Assembly: GCF_047302285.1 (NCBI RefSeq)
Contig: NZ_CP154845.1
Location: forward strand, 1,798,001-1,862,000
Source: Robertmurraya sp047302285
GTDB lineage: Bacteria > Bacillota > Bacilli > Bacillales > Cytobacillaceae
Direction: 5' to 3'
Length of the DNA: 64,000 nucleotides
The notes beneath the pieces are model-generated. The model saw only the letters and a list, made by a program, of their open reading frames with translations. It was not told the DNA's origin and searched no databases. The first letter of the stretch is position 1. Each line of letters opens with the position of its first letter. The position numbers and the translations under genes were made by a program. Of the stretch, positions 51,359-60,146 are shown one piece after another.

Positions 51359-52366
51359 TTGAGCAAGAAGCTTTTATTATCAAAAGTCTTCCTTATTATT
51401 TCAATTTGTATAATTTGTGTTCCATTGAGTATGAACGAGAAGACTGCAGACGCTTTCTCCAACCAAGTCATCCAGCATGGAGCTGTTGGAGATGATGTTA
51501 TCGAATTACAGTCAAGGCTCCAATATTTAGGGTTTTACAATAAGAAGATTGACGGAGTTTTTGGCTGGAGTACTTATTGGGCACTTCGAAATTTCCAATA
51601 TGAATTTGGCCTGCCAATTGATGGTTTAGCGGGTCAGAAAACGAAGAACATGCTAGCAAGAGCATCGAAATATCATGAGCAACACGTGAAGGAACAAATT
51701 AATAAAGGAAATAAATTCACGCATTATGGTGGTGTTGATTTAAACAAGCAAAAGGGTCCAGATAAGTCAGGTGGTGGTGCCAAAGGCAATACAGGTCAGA
51801 AAGCACCAGCACAAAAGGCACCAGCACAAAAAGCGCCATCTAAGCAAAATACAGGGCAAAAAGCTCCCGCGCCACAAAATACGGGCCAACAGGCGCCTGC
51901 TCAGCAGAATCCCGGCCAGCAAGCACCAACCGAGCAAGCGCCGGCTGGGCAAAATAACCAAGAAAACGAACAGCCTCAACAACCGACAGCAGCAAATGTA
52001 CCAAACGGTTTCTCCCAAAATGATATTCAACTTATGGCTAATGCTGTCTATGGGGAAGCGCGAGGTGAAACTTATACAGGACAGGTTGCCGTCGCAGCTG
52101 TTATTTTAAATCGTGTTGAGAGTGCAACTTTCCCTAACACGGTCTCAGGAGTCATTTTTGAGCCACGGGCATTTACAGCGGTGGCTGATGGGCAAATTTG
52201 GTTAACTCCTAATGAGCAAGCAAAAAAAGCGGTGTTAGATGCGATCAATGGCTGGGATCCGACTGGAGAAGCCATCTATTATTTTAACCCTGATACAGCA
52301 ACGAGTGGTTGGATTTGGTCAAGACCACAAATAAAGCGAATCGGAAAGCATATATTCTGTAAATAG
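51359..52366 (+). CDS. sleB: Spore cortex-lytic enzyme SleB
   Basis: A 335-residue lytic transglycosylase that degrades the spore cortex during germination. A signal peptide (about 1-33) is followed by a peptidoglycan-binding domain (VIQHGAVGDDVIELQSRLQY to KTKNMLARASKY) and a low-complexity linker of QKAPA/QNTGQ/QQAPA units (about 146-210). The catalytic Hydrolase_2 domain follows (MANAVYGEARGETYTGQVAV, IFEPRAFTAVADGQIW, IKRIGKHIFC). The TTG at 51359 with GGGGG eight bases before it gives the family N-terminus; the frame is open far upstream but the extension is not SleB-like. In an operon with ypeB. Confidence 0.92.
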   Translation: MSKKLLLSKVFLIISICIICVPLSMNEKTADAFSNQVIQHGAVGDDVIELQSRLQYLGFYNKKIDGVFGWSTYWALRNFQYEFGLPIDGLAGQKTKNMLARASKYHEQHVKEQINKGNKFTHYGGVDLNKQKGPDKSGGGAKGNTGQKAPAQKAPAQKAPSKQNTGQKAPAPQNTGQQAPAQQNPGQQAPTEQAPAGQNNQENEQPQQPTAANVPNGFSQNDIQLMANAVYGEARGETYTGQVAVAAVILNRVESATFPNTVSGVIFEPRAFTAVADGQIWLTPNEQAKKAVLDAINGWDPTGEAIYYFNPDTATSGWIWSRPQIKRIGKHIFCK

Positions 52367-52381
52367 AGGGGTGAGACAAAC

Positions 52382-53731
52382 ATGATTCGAGGAATTCTTA
52401 TCGGAGTACTAGCTCTAGGTGTCGCAGGAACTGCTTTTTGGGGTTATCAGGAGCATCGAGAAAAGAATGCGATTCTGATTAATGCTGAAAACAACTACCA
52501 AAGAGCCTTTCATGATTTATCCTATCAAATTGATCTGTTGAACGATAAAATTGGAACAACATTGGCAATGAACTCTCGTACATCTCTATCTCCTGCACTT
52601 GCAGAGGTATGGAAAATAACATCACAGGCACATAGTGATGTAGGGCAACTACCTCTTACCCTCCTCCCTTTTAACAAAACAGAGGAGTTTCTAGCGCAAA
52701 TAGGAGATTTTAGTTATCGTGCGGCAATTCGAGATTTAGACAAAGAACCATTATCAGATAAAGAATACAATACGCTTAAAGATTTATATGCCCAATCGGC
52801 TGATATCCAAAAAGAATTAAGGGATGTTCAGCACACGGTAATCAGTAAGAACTTGAGATGGATGGATGTTGAGCTTGCTCTAGCTACGGAAGAACAACCT
52901 CTAGACAACACGATTATTGATGGATTTAAAACAGTGGAAAAAACAGTTGAAAGCTACGGAGAAACGGATTTTGGTCCTACTTTCGTTAGTTTAAAAAAGA
53001 AGGATAATCTTTATCAGTATTTAGAGGGCGATGAAATTACAAAGGAAGAAGCAGAAAAAACGGCTAAAAAGTATACAGGTTTTGGAGAAAATGTAAAAGT
53101 TCAAGTTACGGATAATGGCAAAGGCGCTGATATTGGTTTTTATAGTGTCTCGATTATGGATAAAAAGACAAAAATCGAGGCTGACATGGATATTACGAAA
53201 AAGGGCGGCTTCCCAATCTGGTTTATCGTTTCAAGAGATGTGGAAGATCAAAAGCTCAGTCTAAATGATGCAAGTAATAAAGCAATAAAATTTTTAAAGG
53301 AAAATAACTTTGAAAACTTGGACTTATTTGAAAGCAGTCAGTATGATAATATCGGAGTCTTTACCTTTGTCACAAATGAGAAAGATGTCCGTGTTTATCC
53401 AGATGCCATCCATGTAAAGGTAGCTTTAGATAATGGGAAAATTATCGGATTTTCCGCAGACGACTATTTGAAAGCACACCATACAAGGGAATTTGCTAAA
53501 CCGACGATGACTGCGGATGAAGTAAGAAAGGAAATCAATTCAAATGTAAAGATAATGGAAGAGAATTTAGCCATTATCATCAATGATCTAAACGAAGAAG
53601 TTCTCTGCTATGAGTTTTTAGGTACATTAGGGGATGACACATATAGAATCTTTATAAATGCCAATAGCGGTACAGAGGAAAAGGTTGAAAAGTTACAGAA
53701 TGCAGAACCAATATATGAAGATGTCGTTTAG
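52382..53731 (+). CDS. ypeB: Germination protein YpeB
   Basis: A 449-residue spore protein required to localise and stabilise SleB. An N-terminal uncleaved signal anchor (MIRGILIGVLALGVAGTAFW) is followed by a helical region and, from about 200, three PepSY-type repeats (KEEAEKTAKKYTGFGENVKV, LSLNDASNKAIKFLKENNFE, MTADEVRKEINSNVKIMEEN). It starts 16 bases after sleB, as in other spore formers. Confidence 0.93.
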   Translation: MIRGILIGVLALGVAGTAFWGYQEHREKNAILINAENNYQRAFHDLSYQIDLLNDKIGTTLAMNSRTSLSPALAEVWKITSQAHSDVGQLPLTLLPFNKTEEFLAQIGDFSYRAAIRDLDKEPLSDKEYNTLKDLYAQSADIQKELRDVQHTVISKNLRWMDVELALATEEQPLDNTIIDGFKTVEKTVESYGETDFGPTFVSLKKKDNLYQYLEGDEITKEEAEKTAKKYTGFGENVKVQVTDNGKGADIGFYSVSIMDKKTKIEADMDITKKGGFPIWFIVSRDVEDQKLSLNDASNKAIKFLKENNFENLDLFESSQYDNIGVFTFVTNEKDVRVYPDAIHVKVALDNGKIIGFSADDYLKAHHTREFAKPTMTADEVRKEINSNVKIMEENLAIIINDLNEEVLCYEFLGTLGDDTYRIFINANSGTEEKVEKLQNAEPIYEDVV

Positions 53732-53763
53732 TAGAAATAACGTCTAGAATATATGGAATTAGA

Positions 53764-53800
53764 GGACTATCCTAAAAGTTTATTTGGGGTAGTTCTTTTT
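53764..53800 (+). terminator. Terminator after ypeB
   Basis: GGACTATCC pairs with GGGTAGTTC (two wobble pairs), followed by five T. Confidence 0.65.
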
Positions 53801-53962
53801 AACTGGATAAGTGAGTCAAATCTTTATTTTTAATGTTGCGAATTTATTCACGCTCATGTCATAATTAGACATAACATAATCCCTTAAGTCAATTTTGCTG
53901 TATTTGAATCGTGCTTTTCGATTGATTTGAGATAATATGCATTTTATGGGAAGTGTGATTAG

Positions 53963-54622
53963 ATGATAAAAATCGGAGACCCACTTACGTTAGAATTAAA
54001 AAATAGAGATAAAATAGAAAAATATAAATGTAAGCTAGTTGAAAGAAAAGGGCAGCAGCTGTATATTGACTACCCTATAAATGTAGGGACAAATAAGACT
54101 GCTTTTTTTATTGATGGTACTCAGATTAAGTGTTCTTTCGTGAAGAAGGATGGAACAGTGTATTCCTTTGAAGCAGAAGTGGTAGGACGTATTAAACAAA
54201 ACATTCCAATGATGATCCTCTCCTATCCAGGAGACGAACTTCTCATGAAAATTCAGCGACGCCAATATGTGCGTATTGAAACCCCTGTCGATGTTGCCGT
54301 TCACCCTAATAATTTTGAATTTAAACCATTTGTAACGGTGACAGATGATATTAGTGCTGGGGGATCCGCGATTATCGTTTCCAGTGATCTGAAATTTGAT
54401 ATTGGCCTTACCGTAACGACGTGGATGGTATTTCCGATGAAAAATGGTGAGTATCACTACTTCTATTTTCACGCGAAGGTTGTCAGAATCATTCCTCTGG
54501 ACGAACGAAGAAATAAAGTCTCCCTTGAGTTCAAAGATGTAGATTCACATCAACGTCAAATATTACTTCGATTTTGCTTTGATCGACAAGTAGCGTTAAA
54601 GAAAAAGGGACTGCTGGAATAG
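53963..54622 (+). CDS. ypfA: PilZ-domain c-di-GMP receptor YpfA
   Basis: A 219-residue YcgR-like protein. An N-terminal YcgR-N domain is followed by a PilZ domain with the c-di-GMP-binding motifs RRQYVRIE (RxxxR, about residue 105-112) and DDISAGGSAI (D/NxSxxG). B. subtilis YpfA (DgrA) acts as a flagellar brake when c-di-GMP is high. GGGAAGTG precedes the ATG. Alone between ypeB and ypfB; I see no sigma-D promoter. Confidence 0.9.
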   Translation: MIKIGDPLTLELKNRDKIEKYKCKLVERKGQQLYIDYPINVGTNKTAFFIDGTQIKCSFVKKDGTVYSFEAEVVGRIKQNIPMMILSYPGDELLMKIQRRQYVRIETPVDVAVHPNNFEFKPFVTVTDDISAGGSAIIVSSDLKFDIGLTVTTWMVFPMKNGEYHYFYFHAKVVRIIPLDERRNKVSLEFKDVDSHQRQILLRFCFDRQVALKKKGLLE

Positions 54623-54697
54623 TGTAAAATGGAATAAATTTCATCTAAAACTCCCATAATGCAAATATAGAGCATAAAAAAGTATTGGTGGGATACG

Positions 54698-54880
54698 ATG
54701 AAAACGATAGAAAGAATTATTATAAAGATTATTGTCATTCAATTTCTATTTCTCTTATTAACACAGGTTTTCTTACATAGGTGGAATGTCTTGCCTGAGT
54801 TAAAAGAGATTACTCAATATGAAGGTGTAACAGATACGAATTTCTCCGATTTATTGGAGACATTTAACGGATTAAAGTGA
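54698..54880 (+). CDS. ypfB: YpfB family protein (DUF5359)
   Basis: A 60-residue protein with one membrane helix (IIIKIIVIQFLFLLLTQVFL) and a polar C-terminus (YEGVTDTNFSDLLETFNGL). Matches the small YpfB/DUF5359 protein found between ypfA and cmk in bacilli. Function unknown. GGTGGGA precedes the ATG, and a short terminator overlaps its stop. Confidence 0.8.
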   Translation: MKTIERIIIKIIVIQFLFLLLTQVFLHRWNVLPELKEITQYEGVTDTNFSDLLETFNGLK

Positions 54881-54902
54881 AGCAGGAGACTGCTTTTTTT
54901 TG
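54880..54902 (+). terminator. Short terminator after ypfB
   Basis: AAGCAG pairs with CTGCTT around GAGA, followed by six T. Confidence 0.7.
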
Positions 54903-55085
54903 ATCATGTAAGTGTAAACATATTTCTTAGAGGGTTATGAAAAAATAAAAATAGCTGTCTTTTTTTAATATCATTTGCGATACATATGTTAAAATAGAGT
55001 CAGCATGAGATTTGGACGTGAAGATTTCCACGAAACTATTTCATAAGCAGATTTACTGATATTTGGTGAACAACTAGGAGGAACT

Positions 55086-55757
55086 ATGAACAGAATATCC
55101 ATTGCAATCGATGGTCCTGCGGCTGCGGGAAAAAGCACAGTTGCAAAGATTGTGGCTAAAAAATTGAATTACATATATGTTGACACAGGTGCTATGTACA
55201 GAGGGTTAACCTTTCAGGCATTACAAGAAAGGGTAGACCTTCAAGATGAATCTAAATTAATAACCCTTCTCAAAAACACAGAAATTTTATTAAAGCCTTC
55301 TGAGAATGGTCAACGTGTCTTGGTAAATGGACGAGATGTTTCAACCGAAATTCGAAATTCGGAGGTAACGAATCAAGTGTCCATCGTAGCAAAACATCGT
55401 CTAATTCGAGAAGAAATGGTGAGGAGGCAAAAAAACTTGGCTGCTGAAGGTGGCGTTGTGATGGACGGTAGAGATATCGGAACACATGTCATGCCAACAG
55501 CTGAAGTGAAAATTTTTCTTTTAGCAAGTGTAGAAGAAAGAGCCCAAAGACGCCATGTTGAAAATTTGGAAAAAGGTTATCCTTCCGATTTAGAAATATT
55601 GAAAGAAGAAATTGCCGCGAGAGATAAGCTTGATTCGGAGAGAGAAGTAGCTCCATTGAAAAAAGCTGATGACGCTATTGTAATTGATACAACCTCAAAA
55701 TCAATTGATGAAGTCGTTGAATCAATTATGGAGTTGGCAATAGAAAGGATCGGATAA
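55086..55757 (+). CDS. cmk: Cytidylate kinase
   Basis: A 223-residue CMP/dCMP kinase. The P-loop is IDGPAAAGKSTVAK at the N-terminus; YVDTGAMYRGLTF and MDGRDIGTHVMPTAEVKIFL are CMP-binding and family signatures, and the LID Arg cluster is in ASVEERAQRRHVE. It makes CDP for RNA, DNA and lipid synthesis. AGGAGG precedes the ATG. The acyltransferase gene follows after one base. Confidence 0.96.
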   Translation: MNRISIAIDGPAAAGKSTVAKIVAKKLNYIYVDTGAMYRGLTFQALQERVDLQDESKLITLLKNTEILLKPSENGQRVLVNGRDVSTEIRNSEVTNQVSIVAKHRLIREEMVRRQKNLAAEGGVVMDGRDIGTHVMPTAEVKIFLLASVEERAQRRHVENLEKGYPSDLEILKEEIAARDKLDSEREVAPLKKADDAIVIDTTSKSIDEVVESIMELAIERIG

Positions 55758-55758
55758 G

Positions 55759-56349
55759 ATGTCTTTTTATACATTTGCAAAATCAGTCGTTTATGGAATT
55801 TTAAAACCGATCTATCGTATGGAAGTGATCGGAAAAGAAAACTTTCCGAAAGAAGGCGGGGTTTTGCTTTGTGCAAATCACATTCATAATTTTGACCCTC
55901 CAATAGTCGGAATTGTTGCCCCAAGAACGATTCATTTTATGGCGAAAGAAGAATTATTCTCGGTACCTGTATTAGGGAATCTTCTTCCGCATTTAAATGC
56001 CTTCCCCGTTAAACGAGGAATGAGTGATAGAGAAGCACTACGTAAGGGACTTAAAGTATTAAAAGAGGGCAATGTATTAGGTCTTTTCCCTGAAGGAACG
56101 AGAAGTAAAACTGGGGAACTAGGCAAAGGGTTGGCAGGGGCTGGCTTTTTTGCTTTAAGAACAGATGCAGATGTTGTGCCCTGTGCCATTATTGGTCCTT
56201 ACAAAGCTTTTTCAAGGTTAAGAGTTGTCTATGGCAAACCGATAGATATGAAACAATTAAGAGAGAACAAAGTATCTCCTGAAGAGACAACAGAAGTGAT
56301 TATGAATGAAATTCGTCTTCTAATTGAAGCACATAAGAAGAATAGATAG
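55759..56349 (+). CDS. 1-acyl-sn-glycerol-3-phosphate acyltransferase family protein
   Basis: A 196-residue PlsC-family acyltransferase. The catalytic HX4D is in CANHIHNFDPPIVG, the substrate-binding motif FPEGTRSKTGELG follows, and VVPCAIIGPYKAF is the fourth block. It probably acylates lysophosphatidate in phospholipid synthesis. It starts one base after cmk, so it is in the same operon; B. subtilis has ypfD here instead, but many other bacilli carry this gene. Not the B. subtilis plsC itself. Confidence 0.88.
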   Translation: MSFYTFAKSVVYGILKPIYRMEVIGKENFPKEGGVLLCANHIHNFDPPIVGIVAPRTIHFMAKEELFSVPVLGNLLPHLNAFPVKRGMSDREALRKGLKVLKEGNVLGLFPEGTRSKTGELGKGLAGAGFFALRTDADVVPCAIIGPYKAFSRLRVVYGKPIDMKQLRENKVSPEETTEVIMNEIRLLIEAHKKNR

Positions 56350-56532
56350 TTCTTCTTTCTTGACAAAAAGAAGCATTTGTAAGAAGTTATAAGAAAAGTG
56401 CAAGTTGCCTTGTACAAAACCATTGAATAGGATTACTTTTGGTAAATCCTAGGGACTATTATTTGGGAAATGAATTAATTCATTATTATTTTTCTTTTTA
56501 GGAAGTAGCGATTGGATTAAGGAGGAGTACAT

Positions 56533-57669
56533 ATGTCCGAAGAGATGAATCAAGTAGAAGTGAAAAGTTTTGAAATCGGTGATCGTGTCACCGGTACTGT
56601 TTCAAAGGTTGAGGAAAAGCAGGTAATCGTTAATATTCAAGATAGTAAACTAGATGGAATCATTCCGATTAGCGAGCTTTCGAGTCTTCATATTGAAAAA
56701 GCAAGCGATGTTGCAGAGGTTGGCCAAGAGCTAGAGCTTGAAGTGACAAAGGTTGAAGATGATGCGTTCATTTTATCAAAAAGAAAAGCAGATGCTAAAA
56801 AAGCATGGAGCGTTCTTCAGCAAAAATTTGAAACTGGAGAAGTCTTTGAGGCAGAAGTGAAAGATGTCGTTAAAGGTGGTCTCGTTGTTGATCTAGGAGT
56901 AAGAGGATTTGTACCAGCATCACTAGTTGAAGCTCACTTCGTCGAAGATTTTTCAGAATACAAGGATAAAACGTTAACCTTCAAAATTGTTGAGCTGGAC
57001 CAAGAGAAAAATCGATTAATCTTGTCCCACCGTGCTGTTGTTGAGGAAGAAATGGGTCAGCAAAAGCTTGCACTTCTAGATTCTCTTCAACCTGGGCAAG
57101 TAATAGAAGGAACTGTTCAAAGAATAACTGATTTTGGTGCATTTGTAGATATTGGAGGTATCGATGGATTAGTACATATCTCTCAATTATCACATGAACA
57201 TGTTCAAAAGCCATCAGATGTTGTACAAGAGGGTCAGCAAGTAAACGTGAAAGTTCTAAGTGTTGATCGAGATAACGAAAGAATTTCACTATCTATCAAG
57301 GAAACCTTACCTGGACCTTGGCATAATCTTGCTGAAAAAGCACCAAAAGGCTCTGTTCTTGATGGTGTTGTGAAACGACTTGTTTCTTACGGTGCTTTCG
57401 TAGAAGTATTTCCGGGTGTAGAAGGATTAGTGCATATTTCGCAAATCTCGCACAAACATATCGGAACTCCACATGAAGTTCTTCAAGAGGGGCAATCTAT
57501 AAAAGTGAAGGTTCTTGAAGTGAATGAGGATATTCAAAGATTATCATTAAGCATTAAAGAACTTGAAGAGAAAGAATCAGAATTTGCTGATTATGAACTT
57601 CCTGAAGAATCAAAAGGATTTCAATTAGGCGAAATGATTGGTGATCAACTAAAAAAAATTAAAGAGTAA
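56533..57669 (+). CDS. ypfD: S1-domain protein YpfD (RpsA homologue)
   Basis: A 378-residue protein of four S1 RNA-binding repeats (starting near GDRVTGTVSKVEEKQVIVNI, GEVFEAEVKDVVKGGLVVDL, GQVIEGTVQRITDFGAFVDI and GSVLDGVVKRLVSYGAFVEV). It is shorter than the six-domain E. coli ribosomal protein S1 and is the usual form in bacilli. It probably binds mRNA and ribosomes, but is not essential in B. subtilis. AAGGAGGAG precedes the ATG. Confidence 0.94.
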   Translation: MSEEMNQVEVKSFEIGDRVTGTVSKVEEKQVIVNIQDSKLDGIIPISELSSLHIEKASDVAEVGQELELEVTKVEDDAFILSKRKADAKKAWSVLQQKFETGEVFEAEVKDVVKGGLVVDLGVRGFVPASLVEAHFVEDFSEYKDKTLTFKIVELDQEKNRLILSHRAVVEEEMGQQKLALLDSLQPGQVIEGTVQRITDFGAFVDIGGIDGLVHISQLSHEHVQKPSDVVQEGQQVNVKVLSVDRDNERISLSIKETLPGPWHNLAEKAPKGSVLDGVVKRLVSYGAFVEVFPGVEGLVHISQISHKHIGTPHEVLQEGQSIKVKVLEVNEDIQRLSLSIKELEEKESEFADYELPEESKGFQLGEMIGDQLKKIKE

Positions 57670-57687
57670 GATAAAAAGGTGATATAG

Positions 57688-58740
57688 GTGACGAGAGCAA
57701 AAAGGAAGTCAGAGCATATTCAGCATGCTTTAAAAATAGGACAAAGCAGACTCACTGGTTTCGATGACATCACTTTTATTCACCAAAGCTTACCTGATTG
57801 TTCTATAGAGCAAGTGCAATTAAGTACAAAAATTGGCGAACTTACCTTAAGTTCGCCAATTTTTATAAATGCAATGACAGGTGGTGGCGGTGAAGCAACA
57901 TTTCAAATTAACCGAAAATTGGCCATCGTAGCTAGAGAAGCAAATATTCCTATTGCCGTTGGTTCGCAAATGTCTGCTTTGAAAGATCCAGCAGAGGAGC
58001 GAACCTTCAGAATTGTGCGGGAAGAAAATAAAGATGGATTGGTGTTTGCGAATTTAGGGAGTGAAGCGTCAGTAGATCAAGCAAAAGCAGCGGTAGACAT
58101 GATGGAAGCTGATGCGTTGCAAATTCATTTGAATACCATTCAGGAATTAACAATGCCAGAAGGGGATCGGAGTTTTGTTGGTGCACTTAACAGAATCGAA
58201 TCAATAACTAGCCAAATTGGAATACCCGTTATTGTAAAAGAAGTTGGTTTTGGCATGAGTCGAAAAACGGTTTCTAAGCTCCAATCAGTTGGAGTGACCG
58301 CAATTGATGTCGGTGGGTTCGGAGGAACCAATTTTGCAAAGATTGAAAATGAAAGAAGAAAGAAGCTTCTTTCCTTTTTTAATGACTGGGGAATTCCCAC
58401 TGCTGTATCCATTATAGAAGCAAATGAGGCCGATAGAAATGTTTCGATTATTGGGTCTGGGGGCATTCAAAACAGCCTCGATATTGTCAAAGCACTTTCG
58501 CTCGGTGCATCGGCAACAGGCCTTGCTGGGCAAATATTAAGAATGCTCGTCGATCATGGATATGAAGCCCTAATTGAAGAACTTCAAGAAATGGAAAATG
58601 AGATCCGAATCATGATGACCGCACTAGGTGCAAAGACTATTGCAGATCTAAGAAGGGTTCCGCTCCTTATCTCAGGAAAGAGCCATCATTGGTTAACAGA
58701 AAGAGGTATTGATACAAAAGCGTATAGTCAAAGAAAGTAG
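57688..58740 (+). CDS. fni: Type 2 isopentenyl-diphosphate delta-isomerase
   Basis: A 350-residue FMN-dependent isomerase that interconverts IPP and DMAPP. Conserved blocks: FINAMTGGGGEATFQINRKL, VGSQMSALKD, LQIHLNTIQELTMPEGDRSF, PVIVKEVGFGMS and VGGFGGTNFAKIENER. The start is GTG with AAAAAGGTGAT upstream and gives the family N-terminus MTRAKRKSEHIQHAL. It follows ypfD as in B. subtilis (ypgA). Confidence 0.95.
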   Translation: MTRAKRKSEHIQHALKIGQSRLTGFDDITFIHQSLPDCSIEQVQLSTKIGELTLSSPIFINAMTGGGGEATFQINRKLAIVAREANIPIAVGSQMSALKDPAEERTFRIVREENKDGLVFANLGSEASVDQAKAAVDMMEADALQIHLNTIQELTMPEGDRSFVGALNRIESITSQIGIPVIVKEVGFGMSRKTVSKLQSVGVTAIDVGGFGGTNFAKIENERRKKLLSFFNDWGIPTAVSIIEANEADRNVSIIGSGGIQNSLDIVKALSLGASATGLAGQILRMLVDHGYEALIEELQEMENEIRIMMTALGAKTIADLRRVPLLISGKSHHWLTERGIDTKAYSQRK

Positions 58741-58776
58741 AAAGAGGCTGGGACATAACTAGCTTCAAATCATGAA

Positions 58777-58820
58777 AAAGGTGAATTTGAGGGGACTCAA
58801 ATTCACCTTTCTCTATTTTT
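58777..58820 (+). terminator. Terminator after fni, with upstream GGGACATAACT motif
   Basis: AAAGGTGAATTTGAG pairs perfectly (15 bp) with CTCAAATTCACCTTT around GGGA, followed by T-rich sequence. Immediately before it, at about 58743-58759, is AGAGGCTGGGACATAACT, a motif I recall in front of many Firmicute terminators. Confidence 0.85.
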
Positions 58821-58958
58821 GTATTAATGCAAGACCTTCGATTTTCCTCGTACAAAAAATCGGGTGAAACGCAAATTAGCCTTCAAGAATCCAATCGATT
58901 TCCGCTTTGTCTAAATTTCTACTATCAGACCCTATTTTGCTGCAACCATCTCTCACCC

Positions 58959-59145
58959 TTAAGCGGAATTTTTCCTGTTATCTCTTCAATGGACTCCCTT
59001 TTAGGGAAAATAACGGAAGATTTTCCGCTTATGGAAGGCAAAAATCGTTTATTTTGGCATTTTTTGAGTGAATAGCAGGAAATTTTCCTGTTATTTCGGC
59101 TCTTTTTCATGATGGTTGCTCATTAAGCGGAATTTTTCCTGTTAA
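58959..59145. repeat. Cluster of short AAGCGGAATTTTTCCTGTTA repeats
   Basis: Four related units of about 25 bp: 58959-58984 and 59122-59145 (TTAAGCGGAATTTTTCCTGT direct), 59010-59033 (inverted, ATAACGGAAGATTTTCCGCT), and 59072-59097 (AGCAGGAAATTTTCCTGTTA). The central GGAA/TTCC gives each unit a palindrome. Together with flanking AT-rich sequence they fill the gap between the fni terminator and ypzI. Confidence 0.7.
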
Positions 59146-59204
59146 CATACCGATACGCCAACTGTTTCCACAAGTCGAGGGAAATTATACACTCCAAACT
59201 AGAA

Positions 59205-59233
59205 TCAAAAAGTCGTTACTACCGACTTTTTGA
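59205..59233. terminator. Bidirectional hairpin terminator beside ypzI
   Basis: TCAAAAAGTCG pairs with CGACTTTTTGA around seven bases. It lies just after the ypzI stop on the minus strand. Confidence 0.65.
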
Positions 59234-59246
59234 CCAAGCCTTATTT

Positions 59247-59384
59247 TTACTTGCCATCGTTAAGCTTTTCTGCTTCTTCTGGGCTCGACATTTTGGTGGC
59301 ACCAGGGTAATGGAGAGCTTGATCTCTATCAGATTCAACTTGTTTGCTTTTTTTTAATTTTTTTTCTTGGCGATCCTTTCCCAC
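59247..59384 (-). CDS. ypzI: YpzI family small protein
   Basis: A 45-residue, highly charged soluble protein starting MGKDRQEKKLKKSKQVESDR and ending EEAEKLNDGK, with the conserved ESDRDQALHYPGAT core. This is the YpzI family, encoded near yphA in B. subtilis. The start is GTG with AGGAGGTG eight bases upstream. Function unknown. It is transcribed opposite to fni and yphA. Confidence 0.85.
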   Translation of the reverse strand: MGKDRQEKKLKKSKQVESDRDQALHYPGATKMSSPEEAEKLNDGK

Positions 59385-59540
59385 GCTAGACACCTCCTAA
59401 TCTATAACATATATCATCCTCCCTTGTTCTATACAGGATGTATCAAATTCCTAGCAAAGTCAGGTATGGTAAAAGTTAAATAAGTGAAGGGTTAAAGTAC
59501 ATAACGATGAGCCATAATGGAAATGATAGGAGGTAGTGGA

Positions 59541-60146
59541 ATGGAAGGGATTATCTTTTTATGGTTATTTTGGATGTATTGGATATTGGCCACTTTTTTT
59601 ATGGCTAAAAACAGAACTCGTCTTTTTATCTCGATAACCATCCTTATTGCTATTATTTTTTCTACTTATTCAATCGAAGTACTCGGTATGAAAATAACGT
59701 TAACAACCTTGTATTTGCTATTAATATCATATATTTTTATGGCAAAACAAAAGGAACGGAAGGGAATTTACCTATTTATTGCTTCTTTCATTATCATGCT
59801 TGCATTTACAACGTTCCATTTGTTTGAGTTATATGATCCAGTTTGGATTATTTTCAACCGAAATATGATGTTGGCCTTTCTTTTAACCTATCTTACTTTG
59901 CTTCTGTACAATGATCTTAAATTCCGCATCGTTATTCTTATTTGTGGCACGATTCATGGAGAATTTTTGTATGCGTTTGTATTGAAAAATATTACCTCTT
60001 CTTATTTGATAGGGTCGTTTGCTTTTTTTGATGTCATTGCCCTCTCTGTAGGAATCATGCTCATTATACATGCCTTTAAAAGGGTTTCACTGTATTTTGA
60101 ATATCAAATTAAACATCTTGAAAGGGGAAAGCAAAAACCATCATGA
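59541..60146 (+). CDS. yphA: YphA family membrane protein
   Basis: A 201-residue protein with about six to seven membrane helices and few polar residues, matching YphA in size and place. AGGAGGT at 59528-59534 supports the ATG at 59541; the frame opens at 59517. It overlaps the YIEGIA gene by four bases (ATGA), indicating coupling. Function unknown, expected to be sporulation-linked because its partners are. Confidence 0.85.
   Translation: MEGIIFLWLFWMYWILATFFMAKNRTRLFISITILIAIIFSTYSIEVLGMKITLTTLYLLLISYIFMAKQKERKGIYLFIASFIIMLAFTTFHLFELYDPVWIIFNRNMMLAFLLTYLTLLLYNDLKFRIVILICGTIHGEFLYAFVLKNITSSYLIGSFAFFDVIALSVGIMLIIHAFKRVSLYFEYQIKHLERGKQKPS

Noticed and set aside
58827..59110. Open frames of 82 and 61 codons on both strands between fni and ypzI
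   Set aside because: They are made of the short palindromic repeats and have no ribosome sites.
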